A stretch of 64,000 nt of DNA from Canna indica. Lineage: Eukaryota > Streptophyta > Magnoliopsida > Zingiberales > Cannaceae. The stretch is from the NCBI GenBank assembly GCA_034359265.1, contig CP136896.1:13795501-13859500 (forward strand), in the 5' to 3' direction. The position numbers and the translations under genes were made by a program. Below the pieces are notes generated by a model that saw only the letters and a list, made by a program, of their open reading frames with translations, had not been told where the DNA came from and made no database searches. Shown here in pieces: positions 24,258 to 35,945 of this stretch (its first letter is position 1; the number at the start of each line of letters is the position of its first letter).

Positions 24258-24674
24258 ATCTCCCACTTTTTTATGATGACAAACATAACAAGGAATTTAA
24301 GAAAGTGTATGCATTTTTTTTATGAGTTTGAGTTAAGGCATTCATAAGTTAAGGTATACAAGATATAGAACTCAACATATGCATACAAATGCTTACAACT
24401 CACCCTATGCTCCCCCTATCAATGTGCATATCATTTTTGTAACTCCCCCTAACTATATGCATTGTGAAAATCAAGTGCGACCTTACTTTTTCTCCCCCTT
24501 TTGACACCAATCAAAAAGGGTAAGAATTAAGGTACAATTAATGAGTTTCATCATAAAAACCAAGAAAGCCATAAAACCAAATATCATCTACCACTATAAT
24601 CCTTCATATTAATGTAAGCCTATAGAAGGCAAGTTTTGAAACACATATACATTTTGAAGAAAAACATTTTAATT

Positions 24675-26570
24675 ACTAGGAAAAGCACAAATTCCTAATT
24701 GCATCCTTAAATTTGTAAAGCTTTCTTCAACAAAGGGTTTTGTAAATATATCGGTGAGTTATTTATCGGTGGATACAAATTCTACCGATATATTCCCCTT
24801 AGTTACATTATCCCTAAGAAAATGGTGCCTTAAGTCAATATGCTTAGTTCTAAAGTGTAAAATGGGATTCTTTGTTAAATTTATTGCACTAGTATTATCA
24901 CAATGAATAGGTATGCAAGAATACTTAAGTCCATAGTCTAAAAGGGTTTGTTTCATCCAAAGGACTTGTGCACAACAACTAGTCGCAGCGATGTATTCTG
25001 TTTCGGTAGTTGAAAGTGCAACTGAGTTTTGTTTCTTTGAGAAACAAGAAATAAGACTCACTCCTAAGAATTGACAACACTCACTAGTGCTTTTTCTATC
25101 TACTTTACATCCAGCAAAATCAGCGTCCGAAAAACCGATTAAATCAAACGATGTATGACATGGATACCATAGTCCTAAGTCAACCGTTCCCTTTAAATAT
25201 CTCAATATGCGTTTTACCGTACTTAAATAAGATATTTTAGGGCAAGATTGAAACATAACACATACACAAATACTAAACATGATATCAGGTCTACTTGCGG
25301 TTAAGTAAAGAAGACAACCAATCATACCTCGATATCGTTTTTCGTCAACTTTAATGCCCTCTTCATCTTTGTCAAGCTTGATGGATGCGCTCATAGGTGT
25401 AGAAGCCATCTTGGCTTCATTCATCCCAAATCTTTTGATGAGCTCCTTTGTGTACTTGGCTTGATTGATGAAGATTCTTTTGTTGGTTTGCTTGATTTGG
25501 AGACCAAGCATGAAGGAGAGCTCTCTCATCATGCTCATCTCAAACTCATCTTGCATACATTTAGCAAACCACTTACAAAGCATTTTATTAGTAGCACCAA
25601 AAATTATGTCATCAACATAAATTTGAACTAATAACATATTATTTTCATAATGCTTAATGAAAAGTGAAACATCGGCTTTTCCAACATTAAAACCTTGTTC
25701 GATTAAAAAATTGAAAGTCTTTCATACCAAGCCCTAGGGGCTTGTTTTAAACCATATAATGCCTTTTTAAGTTTGAAAACATGGTTTGGAAACTCAAAAC
25801 ATTCAAATCAAGGGGGTTGTTCAACATAGACTTCTTCATTAATGAAATCATTTAAAAATGCACTTTTTACATCCATTTGAAAAACTTTAAAACTCTTAAA
25901 GCTAGCATATGCCAAAAGCATTCTAATTATTTCTAATCTAGCTATGGGAGCATACGTTTCATTATAGTCTATCTATTCTTGTTGATTGTACCCTTGTGCC
26001 ACTAACCTAGCTTTGTTTCTAATAACTAATCCTTCTTCATCTAGCTTATTTCTAAATACCCATTTAGTTCCAATTATAGTTTGTTCACTATATCTAGGCA
26101 CTAAGTCCCATACATCATTTCTAGCAAATTGGTTGAGTTCTTCTTGCATAGCTAGTACCCAAAACTCATCTTCTATTATTTCCTTAATATTCTTAGGCTC
26201 TACTTGAGATACAAAAGCTACATATTGACAAACATTCTTGAGTTTAGAACGCGTTACCACTCCCGTTGAAGGTTCTCCAATGACTTGGTCCATTCGATGA
26301 TCCTTTACCAACCGATATCTTTTAGGGAGAGGTGGTAGAGCTTCTTCATCTTCATCTTCAACTTGAGGTAGATTCGAGGATGGCGGTTCTTCATGTTGGG
26401 TTTCCTCATTATCTTCATCATCCACTTCTTTATCATGAAGTGTGAGATCCTCAAGTTCCTCACCTACATTCACAATCTTCACATTTCTAGAAGAATCATT
26501 AGTTTCATTAAACGTGATATGCATGGATTCTTCAACAATCATGGTTCTACGATTGTAAACTCTATATGCC
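24675..26570 (-). pseudogene. Sirevirus A pol: RT and RNase H
   Basis: From 26542 leftward: the acidic linker MIVEESMHITFNE, the RT N-terminus (IIGTKWVFRNKLDEEG, ARLVAQGYN), then after a stop at 25973 the degenerate 25640-25970 stretch ([16 protein letters not shown]). An open part follows at 24759-25637 with YVDDIIFGATN (both Asp kept), GSLLYLT-type GCLLYLTASRPDI and the RNase H region ALSTTETEYIAATS. A stop after VSTDK ends the open part just before the usual QL-DIFTKPL ending, still visible in the same frame. The upstream part of pol lies beyond the CACTA insertion. Confidence 0.85.
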
Positions 26571-26589
26571 TTACACTACTAGAAAAATG

Positions 26590-26880
26590 GGCATCAGCAA
26601 CGGCCCAGCCGTTGCAATAGAGCCGTGACAGAAACTCGCGTTGCTGATAACTTAGCGATGTATCAGCAACGGCCGCTCGGGCCGTCGCTAAAAATATTAT
26701 CAGCAACGGCCACCGAGCCGTTGCTGATAACATTAATAACAACGGCCGCTGAGTCCGTAGCAACGCCGTTAGTAAAAGCCCATCACTAAGCCGTTGCTGT
26801 AGGTCATCAGCAACGGCTTTCGACAAACTTTTAGCAATGGCTTTCCCACGGACAGCCATGGGAAAGCCGTTGCTGATGAT
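26590..26880. repeat. CACTA subterminal motif array, left end
   Basis: About ten forward or inverted copies of (AT)CAGCAACGGC and close variants. In the family these are binding sites for the TnpA-like protein, and here they face the TNP1-like gene end. Confidence 0.85.
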
Positions 26881-27168
26881 GTGAACCTGGACACGAAAAA
26901 ATTTAAAATTTAAAATTTCCATTAATACATTGATACTATCAGATACATAACTCACACACCCATACACTCATACACACATTCATTCACACATCACAAACAC
27001 ACCAAGATATACATCAAAACAATTATATTTATATTGATAATTATCCACGATAGTATAAAAACAATTCAAATGCAAAATTGAAGTATCAATATCTCAGTAA
27101 CAAAGTCAATATATATTAAACAAGTTCAATATCTCAGTAACAAAGTCAATATAAACAAAATCTCACGA

Positions 27169-28682
27169 TCACGATGGAGGATGGTCTGGATCATATGGCG
27201 GGGTCTGGAGTGCTTGAGTGTACACCGGCGTGGACTGACTCGAGGACGATGGATTAGATGATGCCGAAGAGATTCCTGCTTCAGGATGACCTGACATGTT
27301 GCGTAGCATAGCATGCATCTCCTCCATCATCTGACTCTGACGCGCGACCGTCTCCTCTAGAGTCCTTATTCTGCTACTATGATCATAACTGGATCTAGAG
27401 GTGGACGGCCGCTCACCAGCGACCGGAGGGGTCGGTGCCCCAAGTGGCCCTAGCACGGCTCGCGCATGACCACTATCTGTGAAGCCATATACGCGGCCAT
27501 GGTCCCAGTCACCTGCGGCCTCGACCCACGATGCTGCGTCAAAGTCCTCGGGGGTACCCCCGCGCTGCACCACCGTCTGGCTGTAGGTCTCCTACTCGAG
27601 TTTGATTTTTTGTTTAATATTTATCATAAAACTTAAATTATAAATATATAATAAATAATTTAAACAAATATATAATTACCACAATGTATGCAGCGCGGTT
27701 GTCGATGTACTCCCCCGTCCCATGTGCTCGACGGTGAGTCCGCTCAAACACCGCCATCGGGGAGGGTCGCTGGACACTCCCATCATCCGACACCGTCGTC
27801 TACATTTACAAAATAAATATATTAATTAGTACACATAGTAACAAATAAAATATATAATTAAAAGATATACTTACCATACGGTTCGCGTGCACTGCAAATG
27901 CAACAGAGCCGCCGGTGTGACGCGCTGCTCCCCCCGACATGAGATTTCTAGCCGCATTCCGAGAAAACTCCTGCCATCGATCCATCGACCATATTTCCAC
28001 GAGCTGGTCCCATATATCCGGAGTAATCCAATCGGGGCCGTATCCCCGAGTCTCCGCGATGTTAGTGGTCCCAGCTCGGGCCATCGCCTGGGACCGAGCC
28101 TGCCCCAGCTGCCCGTTGTACCTTGCCCGGGAAATAGCCTCCCAGGCAGCGTAAATGAAGGGCCTCTGGTCCTCGGCCCATGTATAGCGAGCCTGCAAAA
28201 TAATAATATCAGTACCAATATTAATATATCATCATGCATGTAAAAAAAATAATAATACGTGTCTCAAACTCGCGCCATAACATGTCGACGTGCTCGCTAG
28301 GCACGTGACACCACGTAGGCCATGCCCCGTGCATGTATCGTCGAATAGTAGAAGAAATGCTCCTCGGCACTTCTTCTTGCTCGAACCTGCACAACAAAAA
28401 TAAATTTTAATATTATATTATGATATAATAAATTTGTAATGATTCATAATTCATGATATATTACCGCTCCCCAATCACGCTAATCAATCTACGTGACTCT
28501 GTGGCTGGTGGAGGTTGCCACCTGTTCGGCCCGCGTGGCCGCCTGCGTCTGGATGTACTAGCCTCGGCAGTATCATCCTCATGAGGATCAGCAACAGGAG
28601 GATCAACAGCATGAGTAAGTGCTGGAGTCTCACCGATCGGAGACTCCGAAGCTCTCCTGCGTCGATAACCACGACCAGACAT
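27169..28682 (-). CDS. TNP1/TnpA-like CACTA accessory protein (multi-exon)
   Basis: Proposed second CACTA protein, which binds subterminal repeats and assists the transposase. Plausible minus-strand exons with GT-AG borders: 28682-28462 (starts MSGRGYRRRRA), 28388-28257, 28194-27875, 27799-27680 and 27587-27169. The third exon carries the plant Ptta/En/Spm (Transposase_24) region (YTWAEDQRPFIYAAWEAISR, then IWDQLVEIWSMDRWQEFSRNA). The last exon has a short helical TLEETVARQSQMMEEMHAMLR stretch typical of the C-terminus. The join between exons 2 and 3 appears out of phase in my reading, so either I misplaced a border or the copy has a frameshift. Long plus-strand frames over the same bases are shadows. 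Confidence 0.7.
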
Positions 28683-28757
28683 ATCTGTCGAACAGACATA
28701 TAATCAGATTATTGTATAAATAGTAGAGATATATTTAATAAAATATATACTTTACAA

Positions 28758-31700
28758 TTATTCCTCATCATCTGAATAATATTCTCCGAATTCTTCTTCT
28801 TCTTCCTCTTCTTGCTCTTCTTCATCTTCTTCATCTCTAGCTTCCTCAATTTCATGATCGTCATCATCAGCATATTCAACTTCTAATTGAATTGACGTTG
28901 TGTCTGCATCCTCGAGTATTGGAATAATACGATCTACAGCAGGAGGATCATCTTCTTGATAGAAATCATGTGTCATATCAGGTATCAGCTCATTTTCTCC
29001 TACTATCGGATCAATTTTTCCTCTACCTTTTGTCGTACAGACTACACGCCAATCTGCTCTATCTTTATTTCGAGCCGGATACTTCGCGTAATATACTTGT
29101 TCGGCTTGTGATGTCAATATAAAAGGCTCATTTGCTGTCAATTTCGATTTGTAATTAACCTCAATAAGTTTGTATTTTGGATGAACTTTCATGCCCCTTT
29201 CTGTTGTATCGAACCAATGACATCTAAATAGGATCACTGATTTCAAGCCGAAGTAGTGCAACTCTATCACTTCTTCCACCAGTCCATAAAAATCCATATC
29301 ACATTCAACATAGGTTGTCCCTTTCACGCAGACCCCAGCATTCATCGTCTTCTTTGTAAATGAATATTCAACCGTGTGAAATTTATACCCGTTAATAAAA
29401 TATCCGCTATAGCACGACACAAGTCGCGACGGTCCACTAACAAACTCAAATATTCTTTCATCTATTTTAGCTATGTGATCTTTGCTGTAAGTCTGAATCC
29501 AAATAGGGAAATCACGATTCCGTAATCTCTCCAATTCTTGATCGTTGTGAATAGAGTATTTTTGCACCATCTCAATGTCAAATATTTCAATGAATTGTTC
29601 AATCTCTGGACAATTGAGTAATACATACAAGTGTGCCAAATGATACTCTTCATCGCTTAAGTGTCGAGATGGACGAGAACCAAAAGCACGACCAGAGTGA
29701 CAAAATATATTTAAACGTCCATCTGAATGTCGAACACCCCCGTCGTCGTTACGTGGAAGACGATCAAATCTTGTCTGTACTGTCGATTTAAAGTAAAATG
29801 TGCAGAATGTTGAAATTTTTTGGATGATATACGATTCAGAAATTGATCCTTCAACAGCTGCGGTGTTCTTTACTTTTTTCTTCAGACGATTCATGTATCT
29901 TTTAAATAAGTACATCCACCGATATTGAACGGGGCCACCAACTCGTGCCTCGTATGCCAAGTGTATCGGTAGATGCTCCATCGAGTCAAAAAATGCAGGA
30001 GGGAAAAATTGCTCCAGCTTGCATATGATTTCAATAATATTATTTTCAAGTGTTGACATATCTTCGACCCGAAGGACATTTGCACAGATGTTTCTAAAAA
30101 ACATACTTAATTCAGTCAACGGACCCCAAATATTATCAGGTAGAAGATCTCGAAATGCGATCGGAAGTAATCTCTGCATGAATACATGACAATCATGGCT
30201 CTTCATCCCTGATATTTTGCAATCATCGACGTTCACACATCGAGATAAGTTTGAAGCATATCCATCGGGTAATCTGAGTTCTTTTACCCATTGACAAACA
30301 TCTTTGATCTGTTGTTTATTTAACACATATAGGGCCTTCGGTTTCAGATATCGTCCGTTGACCTCTTGTAACTCCAACTCTAGTCTTTTACAAAGTATTT
30401 TCAGATCATGTCGGGCTTTGACATTATCTTTAGTTTTTCCAAAAATATCCATCAAAGTGTTGAAAATATTATCAAACACATTTTTTTCAATGTGCATGAC
30501 ATCTAAATTATGTTGAATCAATAATGAACTCCAATAGGGCAATTTCCAAAAGATACTTTTTTTCACCCAGTTGTGTGTTTGGCCAAAACCTGACACTCTT
30601 TCATTGCGACCAAATACTATATCTGGAAGTGCTGAAACACGTGCTAACATTTGTTCACCAGACAACATCGGTGGTGGCCCATCTCTTTCGACTCTGCCCT
30701 TAGTAAATTTATTACGATTCCTTCGATACTGGTGATTAACCGGTAGGAATCGACGATGACAATCAAAGAATGAGATTTTTCATCCGTTCTGAAGACTGAT
30801 TGATTTAGAGTGTTCCATACAATACGGACAAGAGAGTCGGCCGTGAGTGCTCCAACCCGACAACATGCCGTACGCGGGGAAATCATTGATTGTCCACAAG
30901 ACCGCGGCCTTTAAATTGAAGTTTTGCTTCCGATGACAATCATAAGTGATAGCTCCCTCAGTCCACAATGTTTTCAATTCATCTATCAAGGGTCTGAGTA
31001 ATATGTCAATTTCTTTTCGCGGACCCTTAGGACCCGGAATAATCATCGAAAGATAAATAAATTCATCTTTCATGCACATTGACAGTGGCAAATTATAAAC
31101 TGTCAGCAGCACTGGCCAAACTGAATAAGGAGTTGCAGAATGTCCAAACGGATTAAAACCATCTGTGCACAATCCCAATCTGATATTTCTAGTATCCCTA
31201 GCAAATGAAGGATAACATGTATCCAAATATTTCCATGCTTCACTGTCAGATGGATGAGTCATTACTGTATCATCACGACTTCTTGCATGCCAACTCATGT
31301 AGGGGGCTGTCTTTTCCGACATGAATAATCTTTGAAGCCTCGGTGTTAGTGGAAAATACCGAAGCACCTTAAACGGGATATTTTTCTGTCGGACCGATTT
31401 CTTCTCTTTGTAACGAGGGTGTTGACATACAGGGCATTTATCCAAATGCACATTTTCTTTATAATATAAAATACAGTTATTTTGGCACGCGTGTATTTTT
31501 TCGTACCCAAGCCCCAATTTTCTCATTAGCTTTTTAGTCTTATAAAAAGTTGGCTCAAACTTGTTATCAGTAGGCAGCATTCCATTAATCAATCCAGCAA
31601 TCCGATCATATGCAACTCCGCTGATATTACAATCGGCCTTGATGTTTAAGAGCTGTGTCATTGTTGAAAACCTAGTGTATTTAGGACAATTCTCATACAA

Positions 31701-31850
31701 AGGTTCATCGGCAGCTTTCAACATCTCGTAAAATTCTGCAGCTTCTTTATTCGGTAATTCAATCTCTACCGCAGCCCCTACTTCTGTGATATCAACCGCT
31801 GTGTATTTAGGTGAGATTGTCCTATTCCATTCGGGATTTATGTTATTCGT
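28758..31850 (-). pseudogene. TNP2-like CACTA transposase with one premature stop
   Basis: Transposase that cuts at CACTA ends. Minus strand, right to left: an N-terminal part from about 31850 (reads NPEWNRT... into the Met at 31724), then the Transposase_21 core (SWHARSRD, HPSDSEAWKYLD, LGLCTDGFNPFG, DFPAYGMLSGWSTHG, CPYC). A TGA at 30782-30780 follows, and the same frame continues (CHRRFLPVNH, HNLDVMHIEKNV). Next come the DUF4218 region (GPLTELSMFFRNIC to EARVGGPVQYRWMY) and a DUF4216-like block (HYFGLKSVILFRCHWFD). It ends in a Glu/Asp-rich tail at 28758. Everything but the single TGA remains open over 950 codons, so inactivation looks recent. The 5' exon and its splice site are not defined. 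Confidence 0.88.
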
Positions 31851-32031
31851 ACTGCACTTACATTTTTATTTTAACTGTTAACTAATTATTCTAAATTTCG
31901 GCAGCATCTCCCTACAGTTCTCCGAATACGCATATCATCTGGGCGCGTATCGGACAACAAGAGAGATGTTGCCGAAATTTAGAATAATTAGTTAACAGTT
32001 AAAATAAAAACGTAAGTGTAGTACAAATAAC
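31842..32031. repeat. Long hairpin (~70 bp arms) upstream of the transposase
   Basis: Near-perfect inverted repeat. Arm one (31842-31911) contains TTTTAACTGTTAACTAATTA and its complement lies at 31962-32031, with a 50-base loop. It sits where the 5' part of the transposase gene would be. It may be a nested MITE or part of the element. Confidence 0.8.
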
Positions 32032-32221
32032 TATATTCTCAAATTGTCCAATCAAGGACAATTCAAGAATTGTACGTCGTATAAAAGATCATCTACTTCT
32101 TTTACACGAACATACAATCCCCGAACGGAACTAAGGTTTTGCTAAATCATATCCGACTCGTCGATGCGTACGTGAAACATATCAACTCGTCGGATGAATG
32201 ATTATTTTCTAAATGTTTCGA

Positions 32222-32348
32222 GACAGTTCGAATCCATATTGGACGATTTCGGCGCGTGTCCGAAGTGGACGATTCCGGCGCGCATCCGAATTGGACGATT
32301 CCGGCGCGAGTCCAAATTGGACGATTCCGGCACGCGTCCGAAGTGGAT
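32222..32348. repeat. ~33 bp tandem repeat in CACTA 5' region
   Basis: Four imperfect units of TGGACGATT(C/T)CGGCGCG-(C/T)GTCC(A/G)AA. Non-coding as far as I can see. Confidence 0.75.
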
Positions 32349-32799
32349 AATTCCGAAATTAATCTAAACCCTAAAAATTATTCTAACAAATTAAATAATT
32401 AATCTAAATAATTAATTAACAATTAATTATCAATTAAAAAACAATTAAAAAACAATAATAAAATATTATTAAACTACAAATTCCGGCGCCGGAGTCAGGT
32501 GGACTCCGGCGCCGGCGTACACTGGCCGGACACACTGTCCGGCCAATGTACAAGGTCCGGCGGCAACCATCGGCCGACCGCCGCTGGCCGAAACCCTATT
32601 TTTAGGGTTTCGGTCGGATTTTCTATCGGCCGCAACGGAAAGAGACGGCAGTCGGAGGGCACATACCTGACAGTGTCGGTAGCAGTGGGAGGCATCGTCG
32701 GCGTCGGCAGCAGCGGCGAGAGGAAGGAGAGGAGGCGGCGGCGGCAGCAGCGGGAGGAAGAAGGGGGGCGGGCGCGATCTGCGACCTATATAAACTTAT

Positions 32800-33045
32800 C
32801 GATCAGCAACGGCTCACTCGCCCGTTAGAAAGCCGTTGCTGATAAGTTATCATCAGCAATGGCTCACTTGTCCGTTAGCAAGCCGTTGCTAATAAGTTAT
32901 CATCTGCAACGGCTCACTTGTCCGTTAGAAAGCCGTTGCTGATAATTAACATCATCAGCAACGGCAAGCGTGTCCGTTAGAAAGCCGTTGCAAATAGCAA
33001 CGGCTTGAGCGGCCGTTGCTAATAGCCGTTGCTGAAGACCACGTT
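32800..33045. repeat. CACTA subterminal motif array, right end
   Basis: Repeated (AT)CAGCAACGGCT(C/A)A and AGCCGTTGCTGAT units, about 60 bases apart, mirror the array at 26590-26880. Confidence 0.85.
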
Positions 33046-33058
33046 TCTAGTAGTGTTA

Positions 33059-34272
33059 GAATAAACGGAGTAACCTAGGAAAATCCCTTCATCGGATTTA
33101 GAATCAAAATTTCCTAAATTCTTATTAGTATTTAATATAAAACATTTGCATCCAAAAATATGAAAATATCCCACATTTCAGATTTTACCATTCCAAAGCT
33201 CAAAAGGCGTTTTCTTAATTTTAGGTCTTAATAAAACTCAATTAAGAACATAGCAAGAGGTATTTATGGCTTCGGTCCAAAAATACTTAAGCAAATTATT
33301 TTCGCATAGCATGATCCTAGCCATCTCTTGTAAGGTTCTATTCTTTCTCTCAACCACCCCATTTTGTTGAGGGGTCCTAGGGGAAGAAAAGGTATGTTTA
33401 ATACCCAAATCACCACAAAACTCGGAAAATTTTTCATTTTTAAACTCCCATCCATTGTCAGTTCTAATTTTTAAAATTGAAACTCATTTTTCATTTGTAA
33501 CTTTCTTTGCAAATTTTTTGAAAAACTCAAAAGTTTCATTTTTCTTGGCCAAAAAGAAAACACATGTAAATCTAGAAAAATCATCAACTAATACATAACA
33601 ATATAGCTTTCCACCTAGACTAGCTACATCACATGGACCAAAGAGATCTATGTGCACAAGCTCAAGAATTCTAGATGTACTAACTTGATTAATGCTATTA
33701 AATGAAGATTTGACTTGTTTACCTAGTTGACATGCATCACAAAGTTTGTCTTTTTCAAACTTGATCTTGGATAAGCCTTTAACTAATTCTTTCCTAGATA
33801 TCTCTTGGATGAGGCTCATGCTAGCATGTCCTAGCCTTCTATGCCACAACCAACAGTCATTCTCCATGGCAACTAAGCATCTAACATGGAAATTTGGCAA
33901 GACATTTAATTCTAAGGTGTAGATATTTTTTTGCCTATTTCCAATAAACATGATATCATTTGAAGGTGCACTTCTAATGATACATTTAGATGCTTCAAAA
34001 ATAATCATGTATCCATTGTCACATAATTGTGATATGATAATCAAGTTATGTTTTAACCCATCAACTAATAAAACATTCTTAATGCATGGGTAAGGGAGTA
34101 TACCTATGTCACCAATGCCAACAATCTTACCTTTGGCATTGTCTCCAAATGTGACATGTCCACCATCTTTGCTTGATAAGGTTGCAATTAAGTTGATGTC
34201 ACCGGTCATGTGCTTTGAGCAACCGCTATCCAATATCCAAGTACTTCTATTTGCTTGAGGATGCTTCTCCAT
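33059..34272 (-). pseudogene. Sirevirus A pol: protease, GAG-pre-integrase, integrase part
   Basis: Open from 34272 to 33484 (MEKHPQANRST, then protease core WILDSGCSKHMTGD, WLWHRRLGHASM in GAG-pre-integrase, the zinc-binding C-D-ACQLGK stretch, and the integrase start VHIDLFGPCDV/VLVDDFSRFT). It continues through 33264-33455 with the D and Q-N-G-E part of the integrase in broken form. The CACTA insertion follows at 33055. The coding frame is preceded by TTGTAG directly before the first Met, the same context as in Sirevirus B. Confidence 0.88.
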
Positions 34273-34328
34273 CTACAAAAGAAGAAGAAACTATCTTAGG
34301 TACCCAAATTTTTTTGGGTCCTTGAGTG

Positions 34329-35888
34329 TTAGTCATTTTGGGAACCCTTGTAAATCTTGCATATGGGTTCCTCCTTAATTAAAGCACACTCCTTGGCTAT
34401 ATGGTCAAATATGCCACAAGAAAAATAATTTTCATTAAATTTTCTTCTAGTATGTGTGTGAGTATGGGAGTCTGATGATTTCTTTTTATGGACAACCTTA
34501 GGCTTGGTATTTTGTATGGTTGTCATCTTTTCATTAAGCATGCAAAGTTCATTTTTCAATGTTATGATGCTATTATTCAAATGCTCTACTTGATCACTTA
34601 AATACTTGTTTTCATTTTCTAATTTTTGGTTGTCAATTTCTAAGTCCTTCTTAGCTTTCTCTAGGGTGCATGTCTCTTCCTTAAGGGTGTCTACTTCTTT
34701 TCTTAAGGCATTGCATGAAAGTAATAAACTATCATTCTCAAGCTCTAAAGATTTATTTTTCTTTTTGAGGTCTTTGAATTTTCTCCTAATGGCATTAAAT
34801 TCATCATGCATTTGTTCAAATTCATCTTCTAGCTCTTCTTGAGTAAAAGAAACTTCACCAAAAATAAATCTTACCTCATCATCATTTGCCATCAAGCAAA
34901 GATTTGCCTTTTCGCTCTTTGCTTCTTCTTCATTCGATGAGGCCTTGCTTTCATCCCACGTGGCCATCATTGCCTTATTCTTCTTCTTCTTCTTGTATTT
35001 TTCCTTTTTGTGAGGGTTGAAGGTGGAAGCTATCTTGAGAAGTGGGCAATCCCTCCTTAGATGCCCGGTCTTGTTGCAATGGTAGCATGTGTAGCCTCCT
35101 CTTCCCTTCCTCATGCCTCCCCTAATGAAACTCATAAACCTTCTAGCTAGCATCGCCATTTCTTCAAAGTCATCCGTCTCTTCCTCGGATGAGGACAACT
35201 CTTCTGCTCGATGTGATGCTTTTAAGGCAATGGTCTTGCCTTTGGGGGCATCTTCCTCCTGATATTGCTTCACGTGGGTCTCATGTGTCATGAGAGACCC
35301 AATGAGCTCAGTGATCTTCAAGGTACTCAAGTTCTTAGCTTCCATGATTGCTGTGACCTTGGACTCCCAAGATTTTGGAAGGAAATGAAGGAGCTTCCTT
35401 ACCTTCTCCTCTTCCCTTATTTCTCTGCCAAGGTTAGTTAAGTCATTTGTAATATTTTGAAATCTAGCATGCATGGCATCAATGGATTCATGTGATAATA
35501 TTTTAAATATTTCATAGTCATGCATGAGTAGATTTATTTTGGATTCCTTTACTTGTGAAGTCCCTTCATGTGTGGTCTCTAAGACCTTCCATAATTCATA
35601 TGCGGACTTATAGGTAGAAATCCTATTGAATTCATTAATTGATAGGCTGCAATATAATGCATTGATGGCCTTTGCATTTGCATTGAAGAGTCTAATCTCT
35701 TCTTGGTCCCATTTATCCATATCCTTATCGGGTTGCTTATACTCTACTAAAATCATTCTCCATACATCCATGCCTAGAGATTGTAGGAAGTCATTCATGT
35801 GGATCTTCCAGTAGGCATAGTTGTTTCCATCGAATAGTGGTGGAGTATGGGTAGAGGACCCTTGAGCTAATTGGATTTCACTAGACAT
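34329..35888 (-). CDS. Sirevirus A gag (519 aa)
   Basis: Structural protein that packages the element's RNA. It starts MSSEIQLAQGSSTHTPPLFD. A UBN2-type gag core spans about residues 20-200 (FDGNNYAYWKIHMNDFL to LTELIGSLMTHE-like ELIGSLMTHETH). A CCHC knuckle CYHCNKTGHLRRDC is at about 268-281 and a charged coiled coil at about 350-460. A second, C-terminal knuckle (SCGIFDHIAKEC) has lost its first Cys compared with Sirevirus B (CFCCGIYGHMIRDC). The uninterrupted frame is notable in an element whose pol is broken. It is followed by the gag-pol boundary with a polypyrimidine tract and TTGTAG. Confidence 0.88.
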   Translation of the reverse strand: MSSEIQLAQGSSTHTPPLFDGNNYAYWKIHMNDFLQSLGMDVWRMILVEYKQPDKDMDKWDQEEIRLFNANAKAINALYCSLSINEFNRISTYKSAYELWKVLETTHEGTSQVKESKINLLMHDYEIFKILSHESIDAMHARFQNITNDLTNLGREIREEEKVRKLLHFLPKSWESKVTAIMEAKNLSTLKITELIGSLMTHETHVKQYQEEDAPKGKTIALKASHRAEELSSSEEETDDFEEMAMLARRFMSFIRGGMRKGRGGYTCYHCNKTGHLRRDCPLLKIASTFNPHKKEKYKKKKKNKAMMATWDESKASSNEEEAKSEKANLCLMANDDEVRFIFGEVSFTQEELEDEFEQMHDEFNAIRRKFKDLKKKNKSLELENDSLLLSCNALRKEVDTLKEETCTLEKAKKDLEIDNQKLENENKYLSDQVEHLNNSIITLKNELCMLNEKMTTIQNTKPKVVHKKKSSDSHTHTHTRRKFNENYFSCGIFDHIAKECALIKEEPICKIYKGSQND

Positions 35889-35945
35889 CTTAATTTGTAG
35901 GGAAGATGGTTAAATCTTGACCTACGACCAAGCTCTAATACCAAT

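Larger units (their letters stand above)
26574..33055 (-). mobile_element. CACTA (En/Spm) DNA transposon
   Basis: 6482 bp with terminal repeats CACTACTAGAAA at both ends and a 3 bp TSD tta (26571-26573 and 33056-33058). Both ends carry many subterminal copies of a CAGCAACGGC-type motif in both orientations. It encodes two minus-strand genes, a TNP2-like transposase (28758-31850) and a TNP1/TnpA-like gene (27169-28682). It sits in pol of Sirevirus A between integrase and RT and is therefore younger. One TGA in the transposase is the only clear lesion I see in that gene. Confidence 0.95.

Noticed and set aside
27887..28243. 118-aa plus-strand open frame in the CACTA element
   Set aside because: Antisense shadow of the TNP1-like exon that has the Transposase_24 motif.
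32499..32828. 109-aa open frame at the right end of CACTA
   Set aside because: Arg/Gly-rich with no domain. It covers the GC-rich leader and subterminal repeats.
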